From Tigriopus japonicus (lineage: Eukaryota > Arthropoda > Copepoda > Harpacticoida > Harpacticidae): a stretch of 64,000 nucleotides of DNA. The stretch is from positions 4,739,071 through 4,803,070 of the forward strand of contig CM021320.1 in NCBI GenBank assembly GCA_010645155.1, written 5' to 3'. Position 1 is the stretch's first letter. Every line of letters starts with the position of its first letter. This document shows positions 23,519 to 36,700 of this stretch, piece by piece. The notes beneath the pieces are model-generated. The model had not been told where the DNA came from. It ran no database searches and was given only the letters and a program-made list of their open reading frames with translations. Made by a program: the position numbers and the translations under genes.

Positions 23519-24660
23519 CACGGCACTAAAATACGTATCAAGTTTCTATGAAAATTCCCAAAAACTAAGAAATATGTTTCAAGCTCAGGAAACCTAGGGG
23601 AACAACTTTGATTTACTGAGTTTCTCAAATTCAGGTCTAGATTAAAAGTTATATATCTAAAAACCTATTAAATAAATTAATTTTTGAAAGTCTGGTCCGT
23701 GCACTTTTAGAGCAGATTTAGATACCTTTTGAAACGAAATTGCTTGAAAATATGTTGCTCACCTGCTGAGATATTTGAATTTAACCAGTCCATTTTTGTC
23801 CCAAAAAAGCGGAAAAACGTTCCAGGTATATGAAAATTTAATTTCCCAAGAAAATGATAAATATTTTTGATGTCACAACATGAAATAAAAATTATTCATT
23901 CTGCTATGTTTGGTCATAACATGTAAAAAAAATATATATATATATTTAAACTTAATACACACTAAAGATGCATATTTTTGAAAAAACATGTTTCAATTAA
24001 TTTCAGTACATTTAATTAGGTTTTCAAATGAAAATTGAAAAAAAATGTTGAACAGATGTGTCTTCGTATTTTGTGAGAATTCGATATTTCTCGAAGGTCA
24101 ATGGTCAAATGGATCAAAATCGGTTTTTTTAAACCTTATTGAATTTTACAAAATTTGCGTTGCGGACTTACCAATATGACTTTTCCATGAATCAAAAGAT
24201 GTAATTTGAAAAATTATGCTCAGTGTGTTTTAGGAAATAATATTTATTATTTTGACAAGCAATGACAGTACTTAGAAGAATGAAGAATTTTTATTTAATG
24301 TGACATCAAAAATATATAAGATTTTCTTGGGTATTTGAGTTTTCATATACCCGGAACGTTTTTCCGCTTTTTTGGGCCAAACATGAACCGGTTAAATTCA
24401 AATATCTCAGCAGGTGAAGAACATATTTTCAAGCAATTTTTGATTCAAAAAGTATCTAAATCTGCTCTAAAAGTGTACTGACTAGATTTTCAAAAATCAA
24501 TTTATTTAATAGGTTTTTAGATATATAACTTTTAATCTAGACCTGACTTTCAGAAACTCAGTAAATCAAAGTTGTTCCTCTTGGTTTCCTGAGCTTGAAA
24601 CATATCTCATAGTCTTTGGGAATTGCCAGATAAACTTGATATGATTTTTTCAGTACCGTG
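23519..24660. mobile_element. 1.14-kb foldback element with GGTT target duplication
   Basis: The left end CACGGCACT pairs with the right end AGTACCGTG, and reverse-complement similarity runs inward for about 400 bases or more on each side. Matching blocks include GTTTCAAGCTCAGGAAACC, AAAACCTATTAAATAAATT, GAGCAGATTTAGATACC and AAGCGGAAAAACGTTCC, each found in complement on the right arm. GGTT occurs immediately outside both ends (23515-23518 and 24661-24664). No open frame of note. It should extrude as a long hairpin. Confidence 0.88.
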
Positions 24661-25315
24661 GGTTGGTGAGAAGTCGAGGTGTCGACACCGACCCCGGTTT
24701 TTCCAACATTCGGTGCCAGTATCGACACCGACCTTTTGTGCCGACACCTGCAAGGTTTCGTGAGTTTTCAAAAACGAAAAATTAACTACGAAAACACATT
24801 CACAGGCCGAAAATGCCGGTGTCACTTATCCCTAGTCGGTGTCTCATTGGCAACTCAAATGGATGGCACAATTATGGCACGTTTGAATAGGATTTCATTA
24901 CTCATTCCTTGATCAAAATGGTAAGGATCTGATAAAATATTGATTAAACCTCTTGAGTGAAGTACACTTCAAATGAAACTGATGGACGTTTTATATTGCA
25001 AGTATATTCCGGCCAACGTCAAAAATACTCTTTTGTTAACAGATGTTTTTATTTCGCGTACTTTTGCGTCTAGCTTTGATGGCCTAGAATTTTGTTTTCC
25101 TAATGAGACTAATTTCACTTTTTCACCAAATACGTTTTGGCAAGTTCACATGAAAATAAAAGGGTTTTCATGTGGGTTGAAAGCTGCCAATTTCTGAAAA
25201 TGTTATTTTTCAATATACACAAAAATGTTTTTTATGTTAACTACCTCTACCATGATAACTCCAAGGAGACATTTATTTCAGATTCTGTAGGAAAATGCAA
25301 AAAGACATTTTTGCG

Positions 25316-28300
25316 TTACATTTTCCACATTTCCCGAAGAAGGGCAATTTTCTCCAGCTCTTCCAAATCAGAATCCAACACTTTTTGAGCATCAGAAAGA
25401 ATTGCTCTTCTTTTTCTCTCCACTTCAGAGTTCTTTCTCCACCTTTTGGTCCTCATATCTCCCAAACTTCGACCCCAAATCCATTCCAAGACCAAGACCA
25501 AAACACTTCCCACGCCAATAAAGGCCATCAGAGCAAAAGGAAGGATGGTGTGCGAGAGTCCCAATGACACCTGTCTTTCGTTTTCTTGGCATTCCATGCC
25601 CAAATGATCGGAAAGGCCCATGTTTTGCTTGACAATCTTGTCAATTGCTCCCTTTTCCAACAAATGGTGGATATGATAATTGAACACCCCTGTCAAAGCA
25701 CTACCCTTTTGTAGTGGGAGTGAGATGTAAACCGTAAATTTGGGAAATCCATCCACTATAGCAATGTCACACGGGAATTCAGGCTCAAAGGCCATACTAG
25801 CCAAGTATTCAAACATAACATTGTTCCCCCGCAAAACTCGCTCCAAGCCTTCACGAAGGTTGTTCATGTACATGGTTGTTCCTTGAGCTTGAGAATATTC
25901 GTAGGCCTTGGCCATTAAGGACGATTTAGGCGAGCTCTCGAAAGCATTTTCCAGGATCCCATTGCTCCACATGATCATCCCATAATCATGGTCGATGACA
26001 TCTTGAAGGTTGTTAATGGGCAAACGTCTCACATTGATTGTGAGGAAAGCATTCAAGGCCGATCGATAAGCGGTGAAGACAAGAAATTCAAAGACCAAAA
26101 CCACCCAAATTGCCATTTGAAGTGAATGCGATCGGCCCTGATTTGATGAAGAAGGACCCTTTTGAAGAGCCCCTCGAAGAACGATTTCCAGAGATTTGGA
26201 TAGTTCATCTATGCCTGAGACGTCTTTCGATTTGAAGCACTTCAAAATCAGGAAAAGGGTCAAGATGGAGCAAAGTGTGACAAATGTTGTAGCTAGCCAT
26301 ATTTCGGCCGTGAATTCACTGGTGTAAGCCTTCAGGGAGATGTCATTGGTTTTAGGACTACGAATAAACATGTTGGCTTGGGTGGTCACAACAGCCATGG
26401 TCAAATCCATGGCCAAATGACGGTCGTTGTTGCGGATTAATCCGGGAATGATGGAATCCACTTTGCCGGATATGAGGTCACCTATGATTCCTGTCCATGT
26501 TCCATTCGACAAACGTTTACCCCATACGCCAATGGTTTCGGGAAGGATATATCTGAGGAAAAAATTGAACTTGATTAACAGTAATGATGTTGAGGCGTTA
26601 TTTTGGTTACAATGTGACTATAAATCCGCGACCTCTTTCAAACTCAGTACTCCTGTAAACCACTTTTTGAGTAGTTAACTTTCTGAGGAAATGTGCATTA
26701 GATTCATTTATTGCGTTCCATCATTGAATAGAAAGTTTCTTCTGCCAAGAGTTCTCCTCAATCACTGACGTGTTTCTCATACTGGGACAAAAAAAGTGTA
26801 GTGAGACTTTCTTTGCAATGGGAGCGATAACCATTTCGTATTACAGGCCTGGTGCCGTTAGCAATCTAGGCTTGCCAAAAACATTTCTCAGTTTTCAAGG
26901 GTCAGATTTTCGAAAAATGTTGCATTTATGATCAATGGCATTGTTAATGTATGTTGAGAAGTGTTGCAAAGTAATTTAAAAGCAAATGGAGAAATTGGAA
27001 GCCTTCAATGATGCAAATTTTTTATTTCAGGTTTAGTTGCCCCAGGAGCCGATCTCCTCTGGCCATCTTGTTATTCAATGTTGGGCATTCCTGATTCAAA
27101 AGTTTGGAAGAACCCTCTCAATTTATGTAGCGAAATTTTAGATAAAAACAACAAAACATATTGTTTTGCAAAAAAATGTCAAGAATTGCTATTCTAACTT
27201 CAAGTTGTGCAAATGAGAAAGGAATTGCTGCAATTACCAGGCCTAAACCTTCAGTTTAGCTACCTTTCTCGCTCATCAGAATCACACGTCTTCCGAACTT
27301 TTTTCCCGCCAAAAAAGATGACATCACGAGTAATTCTTGCCATAGGAACAATTACCATATAGTATTACAGACCTGCTGCCGTCAGCAGTCTAGGCTTGCC
27401 CAAAACATGTCTCAGTTTTCAAGGGTCAGATTTTCGAAAAGCCTTCAATGAAACAAATCATTTGTTTTTAGGTTTAGTTGCCCCAGGAACCGATCTCGTT
27501 TGGCCATCTTGTCATTCAAAGTCAGGCATCTTGATTCAAAAGTTTGGAAAAACCCTCTCAATTTATGTTGGAAATTTTAGATTAAATCAACAAAACATAT
27601 TTTTTTTCGCAAAATGTGTCAAGAATTGCTATTCCAACTTCAAGTTGTGTAGATGACAAAGGAATTGTTGCAATAACCAGGCCTAAATATTTGTTTAGCT
27701 ACCTTTCACATTCATCAGAAACACAAGCCTTATGAACTTCTTTTCCCGCCAAAAATGATGACATCACTAGCAATTCTTGCCCTGCACAAGCAGGTTTCAG
27801 GCTCTTGTCAGTTGTCACTGATCAGTGGTGTCATTTCTCCTTCTATCTTCCCCCACAACTCTAACATCCAATTTTCAATGACATTCCATGGTAAGAAAGT
27901 GGATTTTTTTAGTTCAAGAGTGGGTTGAGATTAGATCAATTGAAGTGCAGCTGCTTTCAAAATTTTCAAATTTAGCGCCCCATTTTGGTACTGCTGTCGT
28001 GACCACGGGAGGAACCAAGCGGTTTCCTCGTTTTGTGACATCCCTTGTCCCACTATTAGGATGGCACATTGCAGAAAAAATATCCTTGCCAGTGTAGTAG
28101 TGGGTCACGGATTGTTTGTCCCCACTTTTTTCCTCCATGGTCCTAGCGTCAGCACACTAGTTTTGGTGGGAAATTTGAAGTGCTTTCTTTGCCCTATTCA
28201 ACCTATTCAAGAAAATAAACAACCAAAGTGAAGTTTTTGTTCAATATTGACACAACAGCAACTAAATAAAGTAACTGAAAAGGGTCTTTTATCTGATCAT

Positions 28301-29544
28301 TGTTCAAGTTTGTTTCTGAAATATAACCCCATAAAGCGGTGATGCTGAACCTTTTTTCCTCAAATCCCCACTTCTCAACTGGCCAAGTCCCCGTTCCCCA
28401 CCACAAAATATGATCGTTATATATGAAAACTGCAAAAAACAGGGAAAAGTACTTTTTATGTACATTTTTACGTCATTCCCCACTTGTCCAACCTCAAATT
28501 CCCCACCATTGTGGTATTCTCCACAGGTTCCGCACCACTGCCATAGAGGCAGATGTACACTTTTGTGTAGTCACAACTTTGTTGTTACACTGTAAGGGTT
28601 GAATAGTTTCACATTCTTCACCATTATGCCATTTCCGATTATATTTCGATAATTTTCCGAATTTTTCAGGCTTATTTGTGCTTTTTGGAGGAACAATTCA
28701 CTTTTCTCACAAGTCTTTAATTTTCAACAAGTACTAACATTTTCAGTCCAAATCCAGAGTCCATCCAAATTTTGCCCGGCTCAGTGGATCAAATTGAGAA
28801 AAAGAGAAACTTTTCAAAGTTCAAAACCATTAAAAAATCTCAAACCTTTTACTTTGCGACTAAAATCCAGCACGAATAATTACACCCCTAACCCTGTACT
28901 CACTTCACAGAAACGTTTAATTCCATTGCCAAAGTTTCCATGAGGTCAAACATTATTCCTCCTTCCAGTTCTTTCGTATCTTTGTTGACGAAGCACATAG
29001 GTGCCCATTCTTGATAATAAACCTGGAGTTCCAATCCCAAAAGGTTTGATCGCCTTGTCCAAAGAGTTCCAAAGAAATCGCAAGTCAAAATAGATCCACA
29101 TATACCTTCAATGACCTCTTGTTTTTGGTCAATGCGGTAAACATCCTTCACAACAAAGTCAACGCTCAAAGTATTTCTTGTGATTAGGAAGGTCTTTGAG
29201 TCTAGTCTCAACTCCAAGTCATTCCAATATGCTCTTGGAATGGTAATATCTTCCAACAAAAGCCACCACAGCCTCGGATTGTGCGCTGAAGCCTCAAAAG
29301 CCTCGACAAAGAATTCAAATCTAGAAGTGAGACACAAAACTGCACAAGATGGATGATCCTTCCAATTCTGATCTTGCGCTCCAAAACCTTGTAACACGTT
29401 CCAATTTCCGAGGAGAAGCACTAAACTGGTCATGATGGAATCCTGATCGAATTCGTCAATGATGTGAATACAAGTTAAGTTGAAATTGGGCTTTAAAGTG
29501 TTCAGAATGTTTGCAAAACTCATTTGAAGAAGAATGGAGGCCAT
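25316..29544 (-). CDS. Divergent ionotropic receptor (IR, variant glutamate receptor family)
   Basis: Two exons on the minus strand, 29544-28904 and 26552-25316, join as GTG AA|A TAT, giving 625 aa. The splice restores the classic S1 text across the junction (ELNVSVKYILPETIGVWGKR, then GTWTGIIGDL). The N-terminal ~150 residues are divergent, as in tuning IRs lacking a full amino-terminal domain. S1 lies at about 165-275, TM1 at 298-320, the pore loop at about 332-344, the following helices at 356-385 (TAYRSALNAFL in place of the iGluR SYTANLAAF), then S2, and TM4 at 550-573. A 50-residue charged tail follows, with a possible short coiled coil. IRs are chemosensory cation channels in protostomes; the ligand is unknown. 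ATG 29544 is in frame, though no strong signal peptide is evident, so a 5' exon may be missing. The 2.35-kb intron contains a tandem duplication. A minus-strand AATAAA lies at 25272-25277. Confidence 0.92.
26820..27782. repeat. Tandem duplication of about 0.5 kb in the IR intron
   Basis: Copy 1 (26820-27343) and copy 2 (27344-27782) are collinear and clearly similar. Shared blocks are TCTCAGTTTTCAAGGGTCAG, GGTTTAGTTGCCCCAGGA, CTCAATTTATGT and CAAGAATTGCTATTC. Copy 1 carries about 80 extra bases near 26.92 kb. Neither copy has a stable open frame. Confidence 0.9.
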
Positions 29545-32500
29545 ATTCGGTCAAAGTTGGGGAAAGTTTCGGCCCTTTGTGACACAGAATCTAGGTTGAT
29601 GTGGAAAATAACAAAGAGTGTGGATGAATGAAGACAAACCAAGGTATGAGGTAAAATATTTATTGTAATGTACTACTACAAGTTTGCGTCAAATGTATAT
29701 TCCAAAACCGTTCAATCAATCCCCTTTCTTCTTCAACTTGCTAGTGCGGCCACTTCAATAATTAAAGAAGATATTGAGCTCGGTTCCTTATTCGATGGTT
29801 ATCGTGTATTTGAAAAATTATGTTGGAACGGTTTGAACCATTTTGGCGCACTTGAACGTCTCTCTTTTTAATTCAAGAAGGACTGCTCCATTTCATGGAC
29901 ATTTAGATTGAATGTATTTACCATCAATTTTGACTAACTGCAATATTGGTTGCCTTGACACAAATCACTACGTTATTGCCAATAAAAGCAACCGGAATGG
30001 TTGCATTTTTTTTCTTTTTACTCATTATGAATTCTGCCAAATTTTGAACCTTAATCAATTTTCATGTTTTAGATAAAAAAAATACCAGATAGTTTCTTCC
30101 AATGCAAGTTGTAACTTGCCAAGTGCTCTTAATCAAAACTGAAAGCCTTTCAATTCAAAAGATAATCAGCAAATGCCATTTTTTTCCCTTGCTAGTTATG
30201 AAGAATGTGCGAAATTGAGACTGAAGAGATATTGCAGTTTCGAAGCGTTTTTACAGTCCTGGGTCTTAAGAATCCCAGAAATGGGGCTAAGAAAAGATGG
30301 TGTGAAGAAGAGGGAGCTTTTGGTTCCAATTAGTGCAATTAGTTTTATCAATATGGGGCACTTCTGAATACAATTAGCGAAAGAACGAAGGGCGTTCCAA
30401 GCAAAAAGAAACAGGGCGTGTTAGTTCAAGCCCTTTTAATGGAGGAAAAAGTTTCTAACAAGAACTACTTACCACACAATTTTTATGTAGCAAGCCTAGA
30501 TCATACAAAGGAAGCGATCCTAAAAGAGTCTGCCAAAAAAACTCAAACTAGTGATTGTTAAGCATTACTTTCCCTTGAGGGACTTTCGAATTATCATTGA
30601 GTGTCAAATTGAAATCGCAAAATGCTCTCTGTTTGAGTTTCCTGGACTTCAAGATTATTCAGAGACGGTCAAGGTTGGTCCAATTCGTCCACATTGAAGA
30701 AAAACTATCCATGGAGGGATTTATGGACGGATTAATGGATTTGAGGATGATTTTATGGATTTCCTAAATACAATTGCATCACGAAACCTTGATTTTTGTC
30801 ATAGTTTATCTCTCTCCGTCTGTTTTCTCGTGGATTAAAAATGTTCATGAAAAAATGTCATAAAAATCCCTTGTCAAAAAGTTTCAAAAAATAAATTTTT
30901 CATTATCCCTTGATAGGCAAAAATTGTCCGTCTGTCCATTGATTTTGATAACTATCCACTAGATGTGAATTTGCTGGAACAACTGGAACGAAAGGATTCA
31001 TGAAACGGGGTGGGGAGGAGAAGTGTTCAAGTGAATTAGGCACAATCCTGGTGTGGAATAGGTCGTCGGTTCAATTCTCCTCCCTGACCTATTTTCGAAG
31101 GATACGACCTTTTTCAATGCCCACAGATGGCGGACCTCAATTGATCAAGGAATACGACAGTTAAATGAAACAGCACGACGGGAATGTGATGGGAAGTGGA
31201 AACGACAATCAAAAATTCCAATTATAATCTGTTTGATTACTATCTCTCTCATATAATGTCCCATGACAAACCATTGTCGCAATAAACATTATTATGAAAC
31301 AACCAACACTGCCCATTTTTAAGAAGTCTAGGCCATTTTGTGCTTGAGACTTTTTCAATGGGGAATTTTGAGATCTCTTGTGGAAAATATCCATCAAATT
31401 GCAATATGGTTTTTTCGGGAGGGAAGTATAGAAATCGGAACCCAAAAACAACTGTTTGCGGGGATAGTCAGAAAAAATGTGAAAAAGGAAGTAATTTCCA
31501 CAACTCCTTTAAATCCAATGTTCCGGAAGATAGAGTCTAGAATCTTGTGTGGTTCAGTAGCCTTTTACATTCAAGAGAGTCGTGAAACACATTGTCTCAA
31601 AAAAGGGGTGAAAAAGAAACACGCTCTAAATCTATTGTAATGTTTATCTTAATAGGTACAGAAAATGTGTTAAACGCATAGGTTCTTGCCATTAGTAATA
31701 TTAGTGCAAGAATTTCTTACTTTGAAGACCGAAAACTTGTTTTAAAACATGAGAGAGGATCAGTTTCCCCAAAAAACTGTAATTATATAATCATTATAGT
31801 CTAGTTTCCCCTAACATTTAGTTTTACTGGTGTTTAGGCAAGAAGATAAAAAGCATTTCTTAAGAGTGATTAATAAGGAAGTGAGGAAAGGGCTGCTGTT
31901 AGTTGAAGATAATGATTAAAAAGACAAATTTGCGTTGTGCTCGGGAGGATTTCGTCTAATTTGGATTTCATTGAAAGACTCTTAAAGGACTTCTTAATCC
32001 TGAAACAACTCACTGCCATCTGGTAACCAGGATAGAACTCCCAAAGTGAGCCACGCTTGCTCGATTGTCCATTTGAGGAGTTTTGGTACCGAATTTATGA
32101 ACCCTATTCTCCAAAGACCTTACAGTTACGGACATTCCGTGTAGAGTGTCTTAAAAAAGGGAGGGTGAGTGCAAAATCTACCATGTTCATTGGACATATA
32201 AGAACTGAAATTTTGTTGCATAATGCTCAAAGGTTACAAGTTATTTTTATTTTATTGGTTGCGCTTAAAGGACTCTATAACGGTCCTTTAACGAACAGCT
32301 GACCTGGAGTTCACAATACACAAGATTGGGAGGCCACCGTACTAATACAGCTCCCAAAATTGAACCCTGACACACAAACTTTACACATTTTTCAAATTCT
32401 CAATAAATTACGGACCCGTAAAACGAGAAATTATAAGTCACAAAGCTCAAGGGTTGCACGTGTTTTCTATTTCACCGGTTGCACTAAAAGGACTCTATAA

Positions 32501-33757
32501 TGATTGATCTAAGGCAGCGGTTGGCAACCAATGGGGCCCACAAATTAGACAAATTAACATTCAAAGAGCTTTGGTTCCAGAAGAACAGTTCTGTGTATGA
32601 ATGGCTCATGGGCCTACTATTTTGGACTTCCCCAAAGCCCATCAACGACTACCCTTGATTGCCGACCCTTGGTCTAAGATTTGATGAAGACTTGGGACAA
32701 AATTCCTTCTCGCAAGAGTGGAAAGCCAAGAAACTCTTACTTCCCGTTTTGTCTTTACAAAAATTTGAGGCAACAATTACATGTTGCAATTAAGAAAAAA
32801 TTTGGTCAAAGTTTCAAAAAAATCCCTTAGTCAGAAAACTGGTTCTCCAAAGAAAAATTCTCAGGTTCGCTTAATCTCACCTTTCCACTAAAAAAAAGAT
32901 TTCAATCTTGGCCAGAGACTTAACTGAGAGTATTTCCACGTGATTTGACGAGTTTTGCGTTGCATGTTTGGTTACATCATTAGTAAAAAAGCGAGTTATT
33001 GAACAAAGTCTCCTCTCATGACAATATAAAAAATGGTCAATGTTTCTCTTCCGCTTTCTGACACATTAGCATTGTTTTTTCGTATTTCTGAACATGAATT
33101 ATATTGTATATAAGGAGAATAAAGATCATCATGTACTTCTGTAGCAATATCACTCAGTTTGGGGGACAACAGGCAAATGTCGAAACTGCGTATGTGGCCA
33201 TATTTTGCTATTGTGACGGTTGAACTATGGATCCGAGTCGGTTCGGCCAGAACCTGTTTGGAGGATCCTTGGAATGGGAGCCAGTTCACACTGTTAAATC
33301 TTTCAAAATCCAATGGCAACTGGACCACTCAATCACTCAACTGAACAAGAGCCCCCTTTTGAGCTATCTGAGCTTCTCTATTTCAATCAAACATATTTCA
33401 CAAGTTGAATGCCTCTTATTGTCCGTCGGTAACTTCATTATATTGTTTGTACGTATATCGGAATTATACTTGCATGAGAGGGCTTTATAAACGGAAAGTT
33501 AATTTTGATTGGAGCAAAATTGTACTTTTTCCAAGAGATGTTTTATCCATTTTACGTGTTCCCGATCAGAGAAGCTCAAGAATAGTAAAAACGGATATAC
33601 ATTTTTTATCAGTGACAGAGAGAGTGAGTGTAGTATGTCACTTCGTCACAGAAAATAATCCAACGAGAGAAGCTCCTTCTGTACTACTAAACCTGTGGGT
33701 AACAAAAGAAGAAACGTATCTTGCAGTACAGAGAGCTATTACAGAGCCAGTATCAAA
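29545..33757. other. 4.2-kb intergenic interval
   Basis: Holds the 5' flank of the IR gene, a hAT-like MITE at 32.5 kb, a dispersed direct repeat at 32202-32282 and 32418-32500 (both ending GACTCTATAA), and a B-box-like motif near 31.07 kb. Short frames at 29668-29871 and 30173-30367 (+) have no recognisable family. The last 150 bases are the probable DPYD 5' UTR or promoter. Confidence 0.5.
32515..32671. mobile_element. hAT-like MITE, 157 bp (relative of the 22.95-kb copy)
   Basis: The ends are CAGCGGTTGGCAACC and GATTGCCGACCCTTG, close to those of the 22.95-kb element, with the same GGGGCCCA and ATGGGCC motifs inside. Flanks ATCTAAGG and GTCTAAGA share six of eight bases, a degraded 8-bp target duplication. 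Non-coding. Confidence 0.75.
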
Positions 33758-36700
33758 ATGGCTCCCAACCCAAAGGGAGAATCTGAGTGTGTCAGTCGGG
33801 ACACCCCCGATATTGAGAATTTATTGGCTTTGAACCCCAAAATCAAGCCTTATGCTAATGCTGTTCCGTCGGTGGTAACCAAGAAGAACAAGAAGTTGTG
33901 GAAGAGGAATGCTGACAAGTCCGAGAATCTCAACAGTTGTGGGTAAGATCCGAGCATGTCACGAAAAATATACTTGTTATATGTATGTAATGTGAAGGTT
34001 TTTGTGTCTTTAGGTCTTGTAGTGACACTCTTTACAAGAATTTTGATGATATCAAACATACAACTCTGAGTGAAAGAGCTGCTTTGCGGGAATCCAATCG
34101 ATGTTTGAAATGTGCGGATGCTCCGTGCCAAAAGTCGTGTCCAACGCAATTGGACGTCAAGAGCTTCATTGGAAGCATCTCTACCAAGAATTATTATGGC
34201 TCGGCTAAAGCCATTTTGTCTGACAATCCCTTGGGATTGACCTGTGGTATGGTTTGTCCTACTTCCGACCTTTGCGTAGGAGGATGTAACCTGGATGCCA
34301 GTGAAGAAGGACCAATCAACATTGGAGGACTTCAACATTTCGCGGTTGAGATGTTCCAAAAAATGAGGATTCCGCAAGTATTGCCACCAGACATCCCCAA
34401 TCCTCTTCCAGAGAGCTACAAGTAAGCAGAAGCACGTGCTATTAGGTGTAATTCAGGCTAGTAAAGCATATAAAAAGTGAATCCGAAGCGATTCTTTTTT
34501 CTTTTACGTTTTTCTTCGTCTTGCAGTACAAACTTTGATGAGAACGAGAATGGTGCTTAAACTTTTTTATTCAGTGAAATTTCCTAGATAGGATGGCCAA
34601 AAATCCTGGAAAAGCAAAAGGACAAAGGCTCTTTCTTTCTTTATCTTGTCTTGAACCTTCCAGAAATTTAAATGAAAAGAAGAAGCTTGATAAGTATTCT
34701 TGCGATACCAAACGGACACTTTTCTTCTTTGCTTCAAGACCGGGAAAACCGTAAAAGAGAAAAGAAACTCCTTTGATCTACTTTCTAGGCTGAATTTTTT
34801 TTTGTAGTATTGGAAGCCTTGTTTTGATTGCTTATATATCTTTTAAGGTCGAAGATTGCTCTTTTGGGATGTGGTCCAGCTTCGATTTCATGCGCCACAT
34901 TTTTGGCTCGAATGGGATACAACGATATTGTCGTTTATGAGAAAGAAGAGTTTGTGGGCGGATTGAACACTTCAGAATTACCATCTTACCGATTACCGTA
35001 TGATGTGGTAAACTTTGAAGTGGATATGATGAAAGACCTGGGAGTGAAGGTACACTTTTCCAGCTAATGCCTTTCTTTCAAGGGCCAAAGGTCGATTCAT
35101 TGATGTGGGGGAGGGCTTTGCTTTGGAAACAAACCAATCCAACCACCCACGATTTTTAGAGTATTCGAGAGCCACTGCTTCAAATGGTTAAAGGGATGGA
35201 TGGATGTACACTTCACTCTCGTGGATGGTTAATTGGGTAACGTACCTTTTGAGACTGGTCCCAAACGAAAGTGGTCAGATCTTGGTCGATCTTGAAGGCA
35301 TATTTGATCAGTTTTTGATTGAGAATGTTCTGGAGCTATGAACGGTCGTTGACATGGTAGGGAAAATATCGCTTTTAATGGCGTGCTCATGTCAATATTT
35401 GAAGAATCGTCAAGACTGGCTTTTTGAAAATTTGAAGTACCGGGTGATGCGTAAGAAACGGAACAGTAAACCATGTCTGTAACTCGGAAATGGTTAATCT
35501 CACAAAAAACCTACAAAGCTCAAAACGACGCGGCACTTGACAATTCTTAAGATAAATGTATTGTTATTCCCTTATTGTTGCTTTTTTCGATTTTGGCCAA
35601 ATGTCGGGAGAGAGAAAAAAGTAGGAGTCATAAACGCTCTTTTCTCAAAAATGACCCTTCACTAAAATTGGGGAAAAATGTTTTTCCAACTCTTCAAGCC
35701 AAGGGGTGTGTAAATGATTTGCAATAAATCTGAGTTTGGTACGTAGTTTCAATCACGAGTTGTAGATGATATAGTTAGGTGTTCCGTTTCTTTTGAAACA
35801 CTCGGTAGATTACCGTTTTCTAGTAGTCAAATACACAAGAGTACTTTTCGATAGTACTTTTTGTTGTTGCTGAACAGTAAGCTTTTAGGCCAATTCGGCC
35901 AAACTATTAAAATGTGTAAGCATTCACAATGGTTGATTCTGTTTGAATCCGACAAGAATATTAGCTCTATTTAAATGAAGGGTGATATTAAATTCACGAG
36001 TTAAATCATCGAGAAAAGACATTGCTGGGAATTTGAAATTCATCCAGAATAAATAAAAAACCAGCCAAATATGAAGGCCTCACTCCTCAGGGTTAATTGT
36101 ACATCTCATCCATCCTACACATACATTTCTCGAGCCTTCCATTTGAGATGTATTTTGGCATCACAGCCTACGTATATTTCTATTTGAAGCACCCTCGTCC
36201 AATCATTTACCATATAACAAAAATATGTGAAGCACATCGTATCCCCGATGAACTTTAATAATTCCGAGTTGAATGTCTGAAACTCATTCAATATTCAATG
36301 TCTGCTTTTGTAGGTGGAGACCGGGCGTTTCTTGGGTCAAAAGGACCTAACCATGGAGAAGTTGCACAACGAAATGGGCTACAAAGTGGTCTTTATTGGG
36401 ATTGGAAACCCCGAACCCAAAAAGATCCCCATTTTCGAATCCTTGACCGAAGCTAATGGCTTCTTCACCTCCAAGGACTTCTTACCCAAAGTGGCCAAAG
36501 CTTCCAAGCCCGGAATGTGCAATTGCAAATCCGGCCTTCCCGAGTTGTATGGGAACGTAATCGTCCTTGGAGCAGGAGACACGGCCTTTGATTGTGCCAC
36601 GTCTGCTCTCCGTTGTGGAGCCAAGAGAGTCTTTGTGGTCTTCCGAAAAGGCTTCACTAACATAAGGGCTGTCCCAGAAGAGATGGAATTGGCCAGGTAC

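Larger units (their letters stand above)
15485..25315. other. 9.8-kb gene-poor interval
   Basis: The interval contains a hAT-like MITE and a foldback element (separate entries) and a short (TG)n run near 17.17 kb. The longest ATG-opened frame is 20101-20406 (+, 101 codons). Its low-complexity Thr/Asn composition, lack of a recognisable domain and absence of splice context argue against it being a gene. Nothing else is recognised on either strand. Confidence 0.55.

Noticed and set aside
28195..28600. Possible MITE with CTATTCAACC / GGTTGAATAG ends in the IR intron
   Set aside because: Only about 10 bases pair and no target duplication or arm similarity follows inward.
33850..34377. Long minus-strand frames opposite DPYD exons
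   Set aside because: They are antisense shadows; the plus strand carries conserved iron-sulfur motifs and consistent splice sites.
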